The notes below the pieces were generated by a model. It was not told the origin of the DNA. It worked only from the letters and a program-made list of their open reading frames with translations, and did not search any database. A stretch of 57,118 bases of DNA from Planctomycetota bacterium (lineage in GTDB: Bacteria > Planctomycetota > Phycisphaerae > Sedimentisphaerales > Anaerobacaceae). The translations under genes were made by a program, and so were the position numbers. The DNA is taken from NCBI GenBank assembly GCA_013349615.1, contig DUZJ01000012.1, positions 1-57,118 on the forward strand, written 5' to 3'. Shown here in pieces: positions 32,171 to 42,297 of the stretch; position 1 is the first letter of the stretch; every line of letters starts with the position of its first letter.

Positions 32171-34882
32171 ATGAAAACACACAGTTCAAAATTAAGGTTT
32201 TATTTTATCGCCTGCTTGTTGGTTCCGTTTTTCGCGGTGCGGTGTGCGGGCGATATCACCTTTTATGTTTCTCCGGAAGGTAACGACCGGTATTCGGGCC
32301 TTAAGGAGCAGACGAACAAAGAGTGGACGGACGGGCCGAAGGCATCGCTGGCCTCCGTGCGGGACGCGATTCGCAAGTTCAAATCGAAAAGGACGCTCAC
32401 AAAACCGATACGGGTCGTTATCGAAGATGGGACATATCCCATGATAGAGCCGTTCGTTCTGACTCCGCAGGACAGCGGAACAAAAGAATACCCGATTACT
32501 TATGAAGCGGCTTCCGGCGCCCGGCCGATATTTACCGGCGGTCGCGTCATCAAAGGATTCAAACGCGGACCAAACGGTATCTGGCAAACGAAAATTCCGG
32601 AAGTTGCCGACGGCAAGTGGTATTTCGAGCAGCTTTTCGTCAATGGCAAACGCGCCGTCCGCGCCCGCACGCCCAACAAGTTCTACCACTATATGGGCCC
32701 GACGTCCGAGATTCCAATGGAAGGCAAACAGGGCCAGTTTCGTCGAACCACACAGGTGCGAGGCGATGTCCTCAAACCACTACAAGACCTTAATGCCCGC
32801 GAGCTTGGCGATGTCACGCTCATGGCCTATCATAAGTGGTGCATAACTCGCCGATTCATAACGGCAATCGACACGTCGGCCAATGTGATAGTTACAATCG
32901 GAGAGAAGCTGAAAAGCTATTCCGGCTGGCCGAACAATACCCGCTTTCACATCGAGAACTTCAAGACAGCTCTCGATATGCGAGGCGAATGGTTCCTGGC
33001 TCGCGATGGTACGCTCTCTTATATGCCGCTGGCCAACGAAAATATGAGCAAAGCGCATGTCGTCGCGCCGGTAATCGAAAAGCTCGTCGTCTTCGAGGGC
33101 AAACCCGAAGCAAAGCAATTTGTTGAACATATCCGATTGAAAGGTCTCATCTTTCACCACAACCAATCGCTGCTTCCGCGAACCGGATACTACCCGTTTC
33201 AGGCCGCGTATGTCACGGAAGCGGCAATAATGGCCGACGGTGCAAGAAATATTCTAATTGAGGATTGCGAAGTTGGGCACGTCGCTACTTATGGTGTCTG
33301 GTTTCGGCAGGGCTGTAAGGACTGCCGACTGGCACACAGCTATATACACGACCTTGGAGCAGGAGGGATACGAATCGGCGAAGGCCGGATTCGGCCCGAT
33401 GAGCCGTCCCGCACCAGTCATATCACGGCTGACAACAACATCATCCGCACGGGTGGCCGCATCTATACCTCCGCCGTGGGCGTCTGGATAGGACAAAGCG
33501 GCGATAACACCGTGACACACAACGATATCGGTGACTTTTTCTATACCGGCATCTCCGTCGGATGGCGATGGGGATATTCGGAAAGCCTCGGCAAACGTAA
33601 CAACATCAGTTTCAATCACGTGCATCATATCGGCTGGGGCGTCCTCAGTGACATGGGTGGCATTTATACGCTCGGCCCTTCGGAGGGAACAATCGTCAGC
33701 AACAACATATTCCACGATGTCTATTCCTACTCCTACGGTGGCTGGGGACTCTACACCGATGAGGGCAGTACCGGCATCGTTATGGAAAACAACCTTGTCT
33801 ACAACACGAGGACCGGCAGCTTCCACCAGCACTACGGCAAGGAAAATGTCGTTCGCAACAATATCCTCGCCTTTAGCAAGCTGTATCAGGTCCAGGCGAG
33901 CCGGGTGGAGAACCATCTGTCATTTACATTTGAAAACAATATCGTCTACTATGATACGGGAGTGCTTCTGTCGGGACCCTGGAATAGAGTCAGGCTCAAG
34001 ATGGATAACAATTGCTACTGGGATGCAAGCGGCAGGGAAGTCAAACCGATAGGTAAATCGCTGGCCGACTGGCAAAAAGAGACCGGCCACGATAAAAACT
34101 CCATTATCGCCGACCCGCTGTTCGTCGACGCCAAAAATTCCGACTTCCGCCTAAAGCCAAACTCGCCGGCGCTAAAGGTAGGCTTCAAACCGTTCGACTA
34201 CACCAAGGCCGGTGTATATGGTGACCCGGCCTGGATCAATAAGGCAAAAGAAGTAACATATCCACCCCTGGAGATTGCGCCCGACCCGCCGGCGGTTTCA
34301 ATCAATGACGGTTTTGAGAATACTATAGTCGGGTCCAAACCGGCCAGCGCCGAGTGCCACGTGGAGAACAAGGGCGATTCGATTACTGTAACCGCTGAGA
34401 CCGCAGCGGCCGGAAAGCACAGCTTAAAGATTGTGGATGCACCCGGGCTTCGCAATGCCTTCAACCCGCATTTGGTCTTTAAGCCGAATCACGCCGACGG
34501 AGTAACCCGCTGTGCCTTCGATATGCGCATCGAGGAAGGCGTGCAGCTCAATCACGAGTGGCGCGATTGGCGAAGCTCACCTTACTATGTTGGGCCCAGC
34601 TTCTGGGTCAATGGGACAAAACTACAGATTGCCGCCAGGTCATTGATGGAGCTTCCCGTGGGCAAGTGGGTGCATTTCGAGATTGCGGCAGGGCTGGGCA
34701 GTAAAGATACCGGCAAGTGGGATTTGACTGTTACTGTACCAGGCCAGGTGCCCGGAAGATTTTCGGGCCTAAAGAACGGCAGCTCAAAATTCGAAAAACT
34801 CACCTGGGTAGGCTTCACCAGCAACGCTACAAACAAAACCGTCTTTTACCTCGACAATCTTGAGTTGATTAACAAAACGTAA
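32171..34882 (+). CDS. right-handed beta-helix protein, exported
   Basis: A 903-residue protein with a signal peptide ([16 protein letters not shown]). The N-terminal block starts [14 protein letters not shown], typical of planctomycete parallel beta-helix polysaccharide-active or surface proteins. Residues 330-640 form the beta-helix with N/G-rich rungs ([47 protein letters not shown]). From about 700 a carbohydrate-binding-like beta-sandwich follows ([20 protein letters not shown]). GGAGG lies about 9 bases before ATG. It starts the plus-strand glycan-degradation run. The exact activity (lyase, hydrolase, or binding) cannot be read from motifs. Confidence 0.85.
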   Translation: MKTHSSKLRFYFIACLLVPFFAVRCAGDITFYVSPEGNDRYSGLKEQTNKEWTDGPKASLASVRDAIRKFKSKRTLTKPIRVVIEDGTYPMIEPFVLTPQDSGTKEYPITYEAASGARPIFTGGRVIKGFKRGPNGIWQTKIPEVADGKWYFEQLFVNGKRAVRARTPNKFYHYMGPTSEIPMEGKQGQFRRTTQVRGDVLKPLQDLNARELGDVTLMAYHKWCITRRFITAIDTSANVIVTIGEKLKSYSGWPNNTRFHIENFKTALDMRGEWFLARDGTLSYMPLANENMSKAHVVAPVIEKLVVFEGKPEAKQFVEHIRLKGLIFHHNQSLLPRTGYYPFQAAYVTEAAIMADGARNILIEDCEVGHVATYGVWFRQGCKDCRLAHSYIHDLGAGGIRIGEGRIRPDEPSRTSHITADNNIIRTGGRIYTSAVGVWIGQSGDNTVTHNDIGDFFYTGISVGWRWGYSESLGKRNNISFNHVHHIGWGVLSDMGGIYTLGPSEGTIVSNNIFHDVYSYSYGGWGLYTDEGSTGIVMENNLVYNTRTGSFHQHYGKENVVRNNILAFSKLYQVQASRVENHLSFTFENNIVYYDTGVLLSGPWNRVRLKMDNNCYWDASGREVKPIGKSLADWQKETGHDKNSIIADPLFVDAKNSDFRLKPNSPALKVGFKPFDYTKAGVYGDPAWINKAKEVTYPPLEIAPDPPAVSINDGFENTIVGSKPASAECHVENKGDSITVTAETAAAGKHSLKIVDAPGLRNAFNPHLVFKPNHADGVTRCAFDMRIEEGVQLNHEWRDWRSSPYYVGPSFWVNGTKLQIAARSLMELPVGKWVHFEIAAGLGSKDTGKWDLTVTVPGQVPGRFSGLKNGSSKFEKLTWVGFTSNATNKTVFYLDNLELINKT

Positions 34883-34900
34883 CGGACAGGAAACAATATT

Positions 34901-36325
34901 ATGAAAGAAGAAGTCAAGAAAACTATGTCACGTCGCACTTTTATGGGCGCTACGGCATCGACGGCCTTTGCCTTCTCCATTGTTCCCGGCAAGGTGCTGG
35001 GCAAAGAAGCACCAAGTAACAAGCTCAATATCGCTGTCATTGGCGCCAGCGGCCGGGGCGGGGCCAATCTGAGAGGCGTACAAAGTCAAAACATTGTCGC
35101 CTTGTGCGATGTCGATGCGGAAAGGGCCAAAAACAATATCAGTAAAAACTCCGGGGCCAGGCTCTTTCGAGATTTTCGCGTGATGTTAGATAAAATGGAA
35201 AAGGACATTGACGCCGTCATTGTCTCTACCCCCGACCATACCCATTACGTTGCTGTCATGGAAGCAATTAAACGAGGCAAGCACGTCTATTGCGAAAAAC
35301 CGCTGGCCCATTCGGTTTACGAAGTTCGCAAGCTCACCGAAGCGGCCCGCAAATACAAAGTCGCCACCCAGATGGGCAACCAAGGTCATTCGAGCGAACA
35401 TATTCGACTGGTATGCGAATGGATACAAGATGGTGCTATCGGCGATGTTCGCGAAGTCCATGCCTGGAGTAATCGTCCTCAGGGTGGATATGCTTTTCCG
35501 TCGAGTTTGCCGCGGCCGACGGATACTCCGGCGGTGCCTGATACGCTGGACTGGAAGCTGTGGCTTGGGCCTGTGCAGTATCGCCCCTATCATCCGATAT
35601 ATGCCCCGGTCTTCTGGCGCGGCTGGCTCGATTTCGGCACCGGCGCGCTCGGCGATATGGGATGCCACATCATCGACCCCGCATTCTGGGCATTGAAACT
35701 TGGCAGCCCGGTTAGCGTTCAAGCCGACACTTCATATAATCCCGGTATGGATTTCTGGGACACGGTCCTTGACGGTTCTAAGAGATGGAATTCGGAAATC
35801 AGCGGCAATATCGAGGCAATGAAAAAAGAAACATATCCCGCCGCTTCGCGGGTGACCTATCAATTTGCGGCTCGCGATGGAATGCCTCCCGTGAAATTAA
35901 CCTGGTGGGATGGTGGTATTTTCCCGCCGCCTCATAAAGATATGCCTAAAGGCTTTAACGGTAACGGCGCAATTCTAATTGGCGACAAAGGTGTAATCAA
36001 ACACGGCTCTCACGGAGCAAACGGATGCAGAATTATTCCCGAATCCAAAATGCAGGAGTATATGAAGCACCTGCCGCCAAAATCGATCAAACGAGTCAAG
36101 GGCCACCATCAGGACTGGCTCGATGCCTGCAAAGGCGGCGACCCCGCCAGCAGCAATTTCGATTACGGCGGACCGCTCACCGAGATGGTACTTCTTGGGG
36201 TCATTGCGATGCGTAACAGCGGGACGAAGCTACTGTGGGATAACGAGAAGATGAAGTTTACAAATAAAAAAACGACAGCTAACGAACTTATCAAGCCGGA
36301 ATACCATAACGGCTGGACGCTGTGA
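34901..36325 (+). CDS. Gfo/Idh/MocA family oxidoreductase, Tat-exported
   Basis: A 474-residue NAD(P)-dependent sugar oxidoreductase family member. A Tat leader (SRRTFMGATASTAFAFS) is followed by the Rossmann nucleotide site AVIGASGRGGANLRG near 48 and the family EKPLAHS near 133. The C-terminal domain binds substrate (WRGWLDFGTGALGDMGCHII, which has the GALGDMGCH signature). Such Tat-exported members are common in planctomycetes beside sulfatases and may act on sugars in the periplasm. AGGAAA lies 7 bases before ATG. It is 18 bases after the beta-helix gene, so an operon is likely. Confidence 0.9.
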   Translation: MKEEVKKTMSRRTFMGATASTAFAFSIVPGKVLGKEAPSNKLNIAVIGASGRGGANLRGVQSQNIVALCDVDAERAKNNISKNSGARLFRDFRVMLDKMEKDIDAVIVSTPDHTHYVAVMEAIKRGKHVYCEKPLAHSVYEVRKLTEAARKYKVATQMGNQGHSSEHIRLVCEWIQDGAIGDVREVHAWSNRPQGGYAFPSSLPRPTDTPAVPDTLDWKLWLGPVQYRPYHPIYAPVFWRGWLDFGTGALGDMGCHIIDPAFWALKLGSPVSVQADTSYNPGMDFWDTVLDGSKRWNSEISGNIEAMKKETYPAASRVTYQFAARDGMPPVKLTWWDGGIFPPPHKDMPKGFNGNGAILIGDKGVIKHGSHGANGCRIIPESKMQEYMKHLPPKSIKRVKGHHQDWLDACKGGDPASSNFDYGGPLTEMVLLGVIAMRNSGTKLLWDNEKMKFTNKKTTANELIKPEYHNGWTL

Positions 36326-36355
36326 TTAGCTGCCGGATTTTACGGAGTAATCTAA

Positions 36356-37899
36356 ATGGATAGACGACAATTTTTGAAAATGGTATCTGCGTCTGTATTA
36401 TCTGCAGCTTGTGTGCCTTCTATTGTTGATGCGCGAGAAAAGAACAACAAACCGAATATCCTTTTGATAATGGCTGACGACATGGGGTATTCCGATATCG
36501 GCTTTTACGGCGGCGAGATTAATACGCCGAACTTAGACTCTCTGGCGAAAGGCGGGATACGCTTTACACAGTTTTACAACTGTGCCAAATGCAGTCCGAC
36601 CCGCGCATCTCTTTTGACAGGGCAGTACGACCAGGCGGTGGGGGTAAGGAACATGGAGAATGGCGCGACATTCGCCGAGGTGCTGCGTGGAGCCGGTTAT
36701 CGAACAATCGCATCGGGCAAATGGCATCAAAGCCCGCTTCCGACAACCCGCGGGTTCGACCGATACTTCGGCCTGGCGGACGGGTGCTGTAATTTTTGGA
36801 ATCCAGGAACTAAAGCCAGACCGGGTGAAGGGGCGCCCGGCAGGAAAAAAACGACACCGCGCCGATGGGCGATTGAGGGTAAGGCAATCATGGGATATGT
36901 CCCCCAGAAAAAAGACTTCTATACTACCGATGCCTTTACGCAGTACGCTATCGACAGGCTCGATGAATATGAGAACGAAGATAAGCCTATTCTGTTGTAT
37001 CTTCCGTTTACGGCGCCTCATTATCCGCTGCACGCATGGCCGGAGGATATCGCCAAATACCGCGGCAAATACATGGCCGGGTGGGACAGTATCCGCGAGA
37101 GACGCTATAAGCGCCAGATAGAGATCGGGATGTTGGATCCGAAGTTTGGGAACTCGCCTCGCGATGAGCGTGTAAAGAAATGGGATTCGCTCAGTAAATC
37201 GCAGCAGGACGCCGAAGACCTGAAGATGGCCGTATATGCCGCCATGATCGAACGAATGGATTATGGTATAGGCCGGGTCTTTGCCAAGCTCAAAGAAATC
37301 GGAAGATGGCAAAATACGTTAGTCCTCTTTCTCTCTGACAACGGCGGTTGCGCCGAAACCCCCGACACAACTCCCAACATACCGCCCGGACCGGTGGAGG
37401 GCTATCGCGCACTGGGCCCTGCCTGGGCCAATGCGAGCAATACACCATATCGCAAATACAAATCGACGGATTATGAGGGCGGCAACTGCACGCCTTTTAT
37501 TGCCACTGGCCTGCCGTCATCAAGCCGGGACAAATCACTAATCAGGTGGGCCATATTATCGATGTTCTGCCGACTTTCATGGATATCACCGGAGCTCGCT
37601 ATCCGGACCAAATTGACGGCAGAAAACTTAAACGCCCGCAGGGCAAGTCCCTTCTGCCCATTTTCAAGGGCAAAAAGAGAAAGGCCCATGACGTTATCTA
37701 TTGGCAGTTCGGCAAGGGAAAGGCCATCCGTATTGGTGACTTCAAACTTGTCAAATACGGTAATTCGGACTGGGAGCTATACGACATGGCAAATGACAGG
37801 ACCGAATTAAACAACCTTGCCGCCCGATATCCCGACAGGACCAAACAGATGAGCCGGATGTGGGAAAAATGGCGGGCAAACGTCGGACGTAAGATATAG
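36356..37899 (+). pseudogene. type I sulfatase split by a single-base deletion
   Basis: The first part (36356 to about 37504) is a normal S1-type arylsulfatase: Tat leader MDRRQFLKMVSASVLSAACV, metal motif MADDMGYSDIG, and the formylglycine signature CSPTRASLLTG at residues 79-89. At about 37504 one base is missing. The ideal run ATG-xx-GCC TAC TGG CCT reads GCC-AC-TGG-CCT, so the frame jumps to an unrelated tail that ends at 37810. The true C-terminal part continues in the next frame (HIIDVLPTFMDITGARYPDQ ... GDFKLVKYGNSDWELYD) to 37899. Either a recent inactivation or a sequencing error. It lies between the oxidoreductase and the second sulfatase in one run. Confidence 0.85.
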
Positions 37900-37939
37900 C
37901 CGGCGCAAAGTACTGCAAGATACAGACTGGAGACAGAAG

Positions 37940-39499
37940 GTGACAATTAGTCGTCGTGATTTTCTTAAGAGTACGGCGGCCCTGCACGGGATAGTGTCAA
38001 TTTTCGGATGCGGCGTGGCTGCCGCTAAATCGGTCAGGAAAAAACCGAACATTATTTTGATGATGGCCGATGACATCTCGGCAAAGGAGTTCCCAACTTA
38101 CAACATTCCAAAACCGACCTACGGCAACCGGCCCTGCTCCACGCCGGTTTTTGAGAAGATCAAGAATGACGGCGTCCAGTTTGCCATCGCCTGGGCAACA
38201 CCGTTATGTCATCCCAGCCGGGGCATGATTATGACCGGACGTTACGCCCATCGCACCCAGTGGTGGTCCAACGGATTTTCCCCGGCTGAAGGAGAAAACG
38301 GTTATCCATTGTATCAATCTCATCTGACACTGGGTCAGATTACCAAAAGCGCAGGCTATGCCACGCAGTTTGTCGGCAAGTGGCAATTAGGCGGAACGCC
38401 CGACGGCTACGATTTTGACGAGTATGTATTCACACCCGGTAAGTATGCCGCTCGTGCTCCGGCGGAAAAGAAATCCTCAGAATCAGGCAAAGGAAAGGCA
38501 TCCTTTTATTGGAACCCGGGCTATAGTCTCAGAAACCATCCGGACTATCCCGACAGTTCCGGAACAAAGGAACAAACATTCAAAACTACGTGGAAGGACT
38601 TTGCCGCCGATATCGAGCTGAAGTTCATTAAGAACTTCATGAAGAGAAAACACGAGAAAAGCGAACCCTTCTTTGTCTACTGGCCCGCTCACATGGGGCA
38701 TGGAAACTGGGATTTCGAAAATGAGCGCATGGGATATCCCGGAGTGCCGCCAATGGATAAGAGGCTTTACCCCAGAACTCCAAAGATAAAAACAACCGCA
38801 CCCGACGGAACCATCGTGCAAAAAACCCCTCCGGGCATCAACTATCATGTCCAGTATCTCGACTACTGTCTTGGTGAGCTCATCAAAGACACTAAGAATA
38901 TTGGCATCAACAACAATACTATCATTATTTTTACAACCGACAACGCGACAACCGAATATGGCAAAGGCCTTAAAGGTGCTGTTAAGGAACACGGCCCCAT
39001 GGTGCCGATGACCGTTTACGGCCCCGGATTGGTTAAACCTCGGGGTCAGGTGAACGATTTGGCGAGCCTGGTGGATATCGCGCCGACGGTGGTCGAGCTG
39101 GCTGGGGCAAAACTACCCGGCGGTTATGCCTTTGACGGAAAGAGCATGATGCCGTTCGTCTCAGGCAAGACCTCCATACACAGGGATTGGCTCTATTCTT
39201 ATAATGCCGAATATCAAATGGTCCGGACCCGCAATGTCTGCAGGGACGGCATGGGCTTTTATTGGGATACAAGGGGTACTCGGGACCAGGCGCAATATCG
39301 GCTGATTGACGAAGCCAAACCCAACCCCGCCCTGCGAAAAGATATTGAACTGATTAAGACAATCCTAACCAAATACCCCACCGCCCCGCTGAGCGGACCA
39401 ATGTATGAACGCTATATGAAGGCCAAGGAGGGAAAACGCGAGCGTTGGGACAAGACCAGAAAGAAGATCCTGAGCCGCAACATTGGACAGACGTTGTGA
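37940..39499 (+). CDS. sulfatase, Tat-exported
   Basis: A 519-residue type I sulfatase that removes sulfate esters from glycans. The Tat leader reads MTISRRDFLKSTAALHGIV. The metal motif is MMADDISAKEF. The formylglycine signature is CHPSRGMIMTGRY with C90-x-P-x-R94. The later domain has AHMGHGNWDFE, FTTDNATTEYG and YAFDGKSMMPFVSG. The start is a GTG at 37940, with GGAGAC about 7 bases upstream. An anaerobic-type or FGE-type maturase is needed to convert Cys90; none is in this window. It is probably cotranscribed with the hexosaminidase gene. Confidence 0.92.
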   Translation: MTISRRDFLKSTAALHGIVSIFGCGVAAAKSVRKKPNIILMMADDISAKEFPTYNIPKPTYGNRPCSTPVFEKIKNDGVQFAIAWATPLCHPSRGMIMTGRYAHRTQWWSNGFSPAEGENGYPLYQSHLTLGQITKSAGYATQFVGKWQLGGTPDGYDFDEYVFTPGKYAARAPAEKKSSESGKGKASFYWNPGYSLRNHPDYPDSSGTKEQTFKTTWKDFAADIELKFIKNFMKRKHEKSEPFFVYWPAHMGHGNWDFENERMGYPGVPPMDKRLYPRTPKIKTTAPDGTIVQKTPPGINYHVQYLDYCLGELIKDTKNIGINNNTIIIFTTDNATTEYGKGLKGAVKEHGPMVPMTVYGPGLVKPRGQVNDLASLVDIAPTVVELAGAKLPGGYAFDGKSMMPFVSGKTSIHRDWLYSYNAEYQMVRTRNVCRDGMGFYWDTRGTRDQAQYRLIDEAKPNPALRKDIELIKTILTKYPTAPLSGPMYERYMKAKEGKRERWDKTRKKILSRNIGQTL

Positions 39500-39519
39500 A
39501 CAGAATTGAGAGAATCATT

Positions 39520-41847
39520 ATGTGGAAAAAGCTATATTCCTTCGTTTTGATTTGCATATTGGTCTGCTCCGGTTGTGTCTCGGCCGGCCGGATTAACCAG
39601 TTAAGTCCCGAAGAGAAGAAGCAGGGATTCAAACTGCTCTTCGACGGCAAATCGATGGACAAGTGGCGAAACTACAAATCCAAAACCATCCGGCCCCAAT
39701 GGCAAATTATCGACGAAGCAATGGTCCTGACCGAAAAGGGTGGCAAGGACATAGTGACGAAGGAAAAGTTCGACTATTTCGATTTCCGGCTTCAATGGAA
39801 CATCGCCGAAGGGGGCAACAGCGGGATTATGTTTCGCGTGGATGAATCAACGACGAAACGACTTCCCTGGATGGTCGCACCGGAATTCCAGCTTAAGGAT
39901 CGCTATGGAAAACCCAGAAAAAGTGCAGGCGCGTTGTATGGTTTGGTGGCGGTACCAGAGGGCATTGCCAAGAAGGCGGGAGAGTGGAACACGACACGCA
40001 TCCTGCTTGCGCCGGGACCTAATGGGAGAGAACAACTGAAGTGCTGGCTTAACGATACCCAGACGGTCGACCTTGTTATCGACCACGCGCCCGACAGCGA
40101 ATGGTCAAAACTAATCAAGAGAAGAAACAAGGAGAAGGATGTAGCGGGTACAAAGTTTGAACTGCCCGCCGAGTTTTTCAAGACAACTACCGGCCCCATC
40201 CTCCTGCAGGACCACGGCGCCCGTGTCGCCTTTCGAAATATCAGGATTCGCAAATTACCCACGATTGCGCTCTTAGCCACTTCTGAAGCTGGAAAGGTCA
40301 GCGTAATCCCTCGGCCTGTTTCCGCAGAATACTCCGAAGGCTTCTTCACTATTACACCTGCCACACTCGTCATCGCAGAGGATAAAGCGGCAACCGAGGC
40401 ACAAAAACTAATTGATACCCTGGCACCTGCTATGGGATTCCGATTGAAACTGGCCACCTCCTCAGGGCCCCAGGACAGGGTCATAAGGTTTGAACTAAGC
40501 GATAAACTACCTCAAATCGGCAACGAAGGTTACACGCTCGATGTCACCGCCAAAAGTATTGTAATTCGCGCTGCTAAACCGGCTGGCCTTTTTTACGGCA
40601 GTCAAACATTGCGACAGCTTCTGCCTGCGTCCGTGTTCAGCAAGACGAAGGTCAAAGGCGTAACCTGGAAAGTGCCGTCTGTTATGATTACCGATTATCC
40701 ACGCTTCAAATGGCGGGGTCTGCTCGTCGACCCGGCTCGTCACTTTATTCCGAAACCGGACCTGCTGAGATTTATCGACGCAATGGCGCTCCATAAGCTA
40801 AACAGCCTGCAGATTCACCTGACGGACGACCAGGGCTGGCGTATCGAAATCAAAAAATACCCAAAGCTGACGGAAGTCGGTGCCTGGCGTGATGAAACAC
40901 TCATCGGCCACCTGCATAAAGGCCCCTTACTATTTGACGGCAAACGCCACGGAGGTTTCTACACACAGGCCGATATCCGTGAAATCGTGCGGTACGCATC
41001 GGCACGCCACATAAATATCGTCCCCGAAATCGAAATGCCAGGCCACGCCAGGGCGGCAATCAGTTCATATCCTCATCTTGGCGTGTTTCCCGAAAAGCAG
41101 AAAGATATCAGGGTGTGGACCCGCTGGGGTGTCAGCGGCGACATTTTTGCACCTCGTCCCCGCACCATTGCGTTCCTCCAGAACGTGCTGACCGAAGTCA
41201 TGCAGCTATTCCCGAGTAAATACATACACATCGGCGGCGATGAAGCCGTCAAAAACCACTGGAAAGCAAGCGAAGAATTCCAGGCCCTCATCCGCGATAA
41301 AGGCCTCAAAGACGAAGCCAAGCTTCAAAGCTGGTTTATCAAACAGATGGATACCTTCCTGACCAAGAATGGAAGGCGCCTCGTGGGATGGGACGACATC
41401 CTTCAGGGCGGCCTCGCACCCGGTGCCGTCGTAATGTCCTGGCGAGGCGAGACCGGCGGCATCACATCAGCAAATGCCGGACATGACGTCGTAATGGCCC
41501 CAACTTCACACACCTATTTCGACTATTACCAGGGACCTGCCGACAAGGAACCTCTGGCAATCGGCGGTTATGTCCCCCTTGAAAAAGTTTACCAATATGA
41601 ACCGATTCCCAAAGCAATCGACGCCGACAAAGCCGGCCATGTGCTTGGCCTGCAAGCCCAGTTATGGAGTGAATACATCCCCGACCCGCAGCATCTGGAG
41701 TACATGGCTTATCCGCGTGCGGCAGCGCTTGCTGAAGTCGGATGGTCTCCGAAGTCTTTGAAGGATTATGACGACTTCCTGGCCCGCCTCCGCCAACACA
41801 TACAGCGTCTGAAAGCTATGGACATCCGTTACCGACCTCTCGATTGA
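39520..41847 (+). CDS. DUF1080 plus GH20 beta-hexosaminidase, lipoprotein-like
   Basis: A 775-residue protein. The signal peptide ends LICILVCSGC and is probably lipidated, so it would be a cell-surface or periplasmic lipoprotein. Residues about 30-225 are a DUF1080 (3-keto-glucoside-hydrolase-like concanavalin fold): GFKLLFDGKSMDKWRN, GNSGIMFRV. About 250-380 is the GH20 N-terminal beta-alpha domain. About 390-770 is the GH20 (beta/alpha)8 barrel with the YIHIGGDEAVKNHW catalytic Asp574-Glu575 pair and the QIHLTDDQGWRIE motif. GH20 releases terminal GlcNAc or GalNAc. Together with the sulfatases this suggests action on a sulfated amino-sugar glycan. GAGAG lies before ATG at 39520; a longer frame from 39445 has no such site. 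Confidence 0.92.
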   Translation: MWKKLYSFVLICILVCSGCVSAGRINQLSPEEKKQGFKLLFDGKSMDKWRNYKSKTIRPQWQIIDEAMVLTEKGGKDIVTKEKFDYFDFRLQWNIAEGGNSGIMFRVDESTTKRLPWMVAPEFQLKDRYGKPRKSAGALYGLVAVPEGIAKKAGEWNTTRILLAPGPNGREQLKCWLNDTQTVDLVIDHAPDSEWSKLIKRRNKEKDVAGTKFELPAEFFKTTTGPILLQDHGARVAFRNIRIRKLPTIALLATSEAGKVSVIPRPVSAEYSEGFFTITPATLVIAEDKAATEAQKLIDTLAPAMGFRLKLATSSGPQDRVIRFELSDKLPQIGNEGYTLDVTAKSIVIRAAKPAGLFYGSQTLRQLLPASVFSKTKVKGVTWKVPSVMITDYPRFKWRGLLVDPARHFIPKPDLLRFIDAMALHKLNSLQIHLTDDQGWRIEIKKYPKLTEVGAWRDETLIGHLHKGPLLFDGKRHGGFYTQADIREIVRYASARHINIVPEIEMPGHARAAISSYPHLGVFPEKQKDIRVWTRWGVSGDIFAPRPRTIAFLQNVLTEVMQLFPSKYIHIGGDEAVKNHWKASEEFQALIRDKGLKDEAKLQSWFIKQMDTFLTKNGRRLVGWDDILQGGLAPGAVVMSWRGETGGITSANAGHDVVMAPTSHTYFDYYQGPADKEPLAIGGYVPLEKVYQYEPIPKAIDADKAGHVLGLQAQLWSEYIPDPQHLEYMAYPRAAALAEVGWSPKSLKDYDDFLARLRQHIQRLKAMDIRYRPLD

Positions 41848-42297
41848 CATTCTGCCGTAATTTGATTCGGTGTCATTCTGAACTGAGTAAAGCGAAGTGA
41901 AGAATCTCACTTCATCATTTGAAATTTCTTGTTCGATGGTGGATATTCCTTTTTTTTTTTTATGTTTACCCACGTAGGGTGCGATATTTCGCACCTAATT
42001 TAGTGGGGTGTGCAAAATTTGTTTTTGCACACGCATAAACTGTCATTCCCGCGAAAGCGGGAATCCATTTTTGAACATTTGAATTTGTTTCGTATTTCGA
42101 TATTCGTATTTCGTGCTTATGCGAGCTATGTAGGGTGCGATATTTCGCACCACTTTAATTATATCGATTAATTCTCCTATAGTGTCAAAAAAATCCTGTT
42201 ATCCTGTCTAATTTTTCCTTTGTGTCTCCGTGCCTTCGTGGCTAATGCCATCTGCCCCCAACTCTCCGTCTACCGTCTTGAGTCTTGCATCTTGAGT
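41848..42297. repeat. noncoding stretch with four stem-loops
   Basis: 41978-41995 and 42134-42151: GGTGCGA/TCGCACC hairpins (loop TATT), the two copies identical in arms and flanked by TAGG. 42008-42032: GTGTGCAAAA/TTTTGCACAC, 10 bp with 5-base loop. 42043-42066: ATTCCCGC/GCGGGAAT, loop GAAA, preceded by TGTC and followed by CCA. Also TTCGTATTTCG-type phrases and TTCGTGCC words (42196-42247). No gene. Confidence 0.75.

Noticed and set aside
33254..33916. 220-residue frame antisense to the beta-helix gene
   Set aside because: Shadow of the beta-helix repeats on the other strand.
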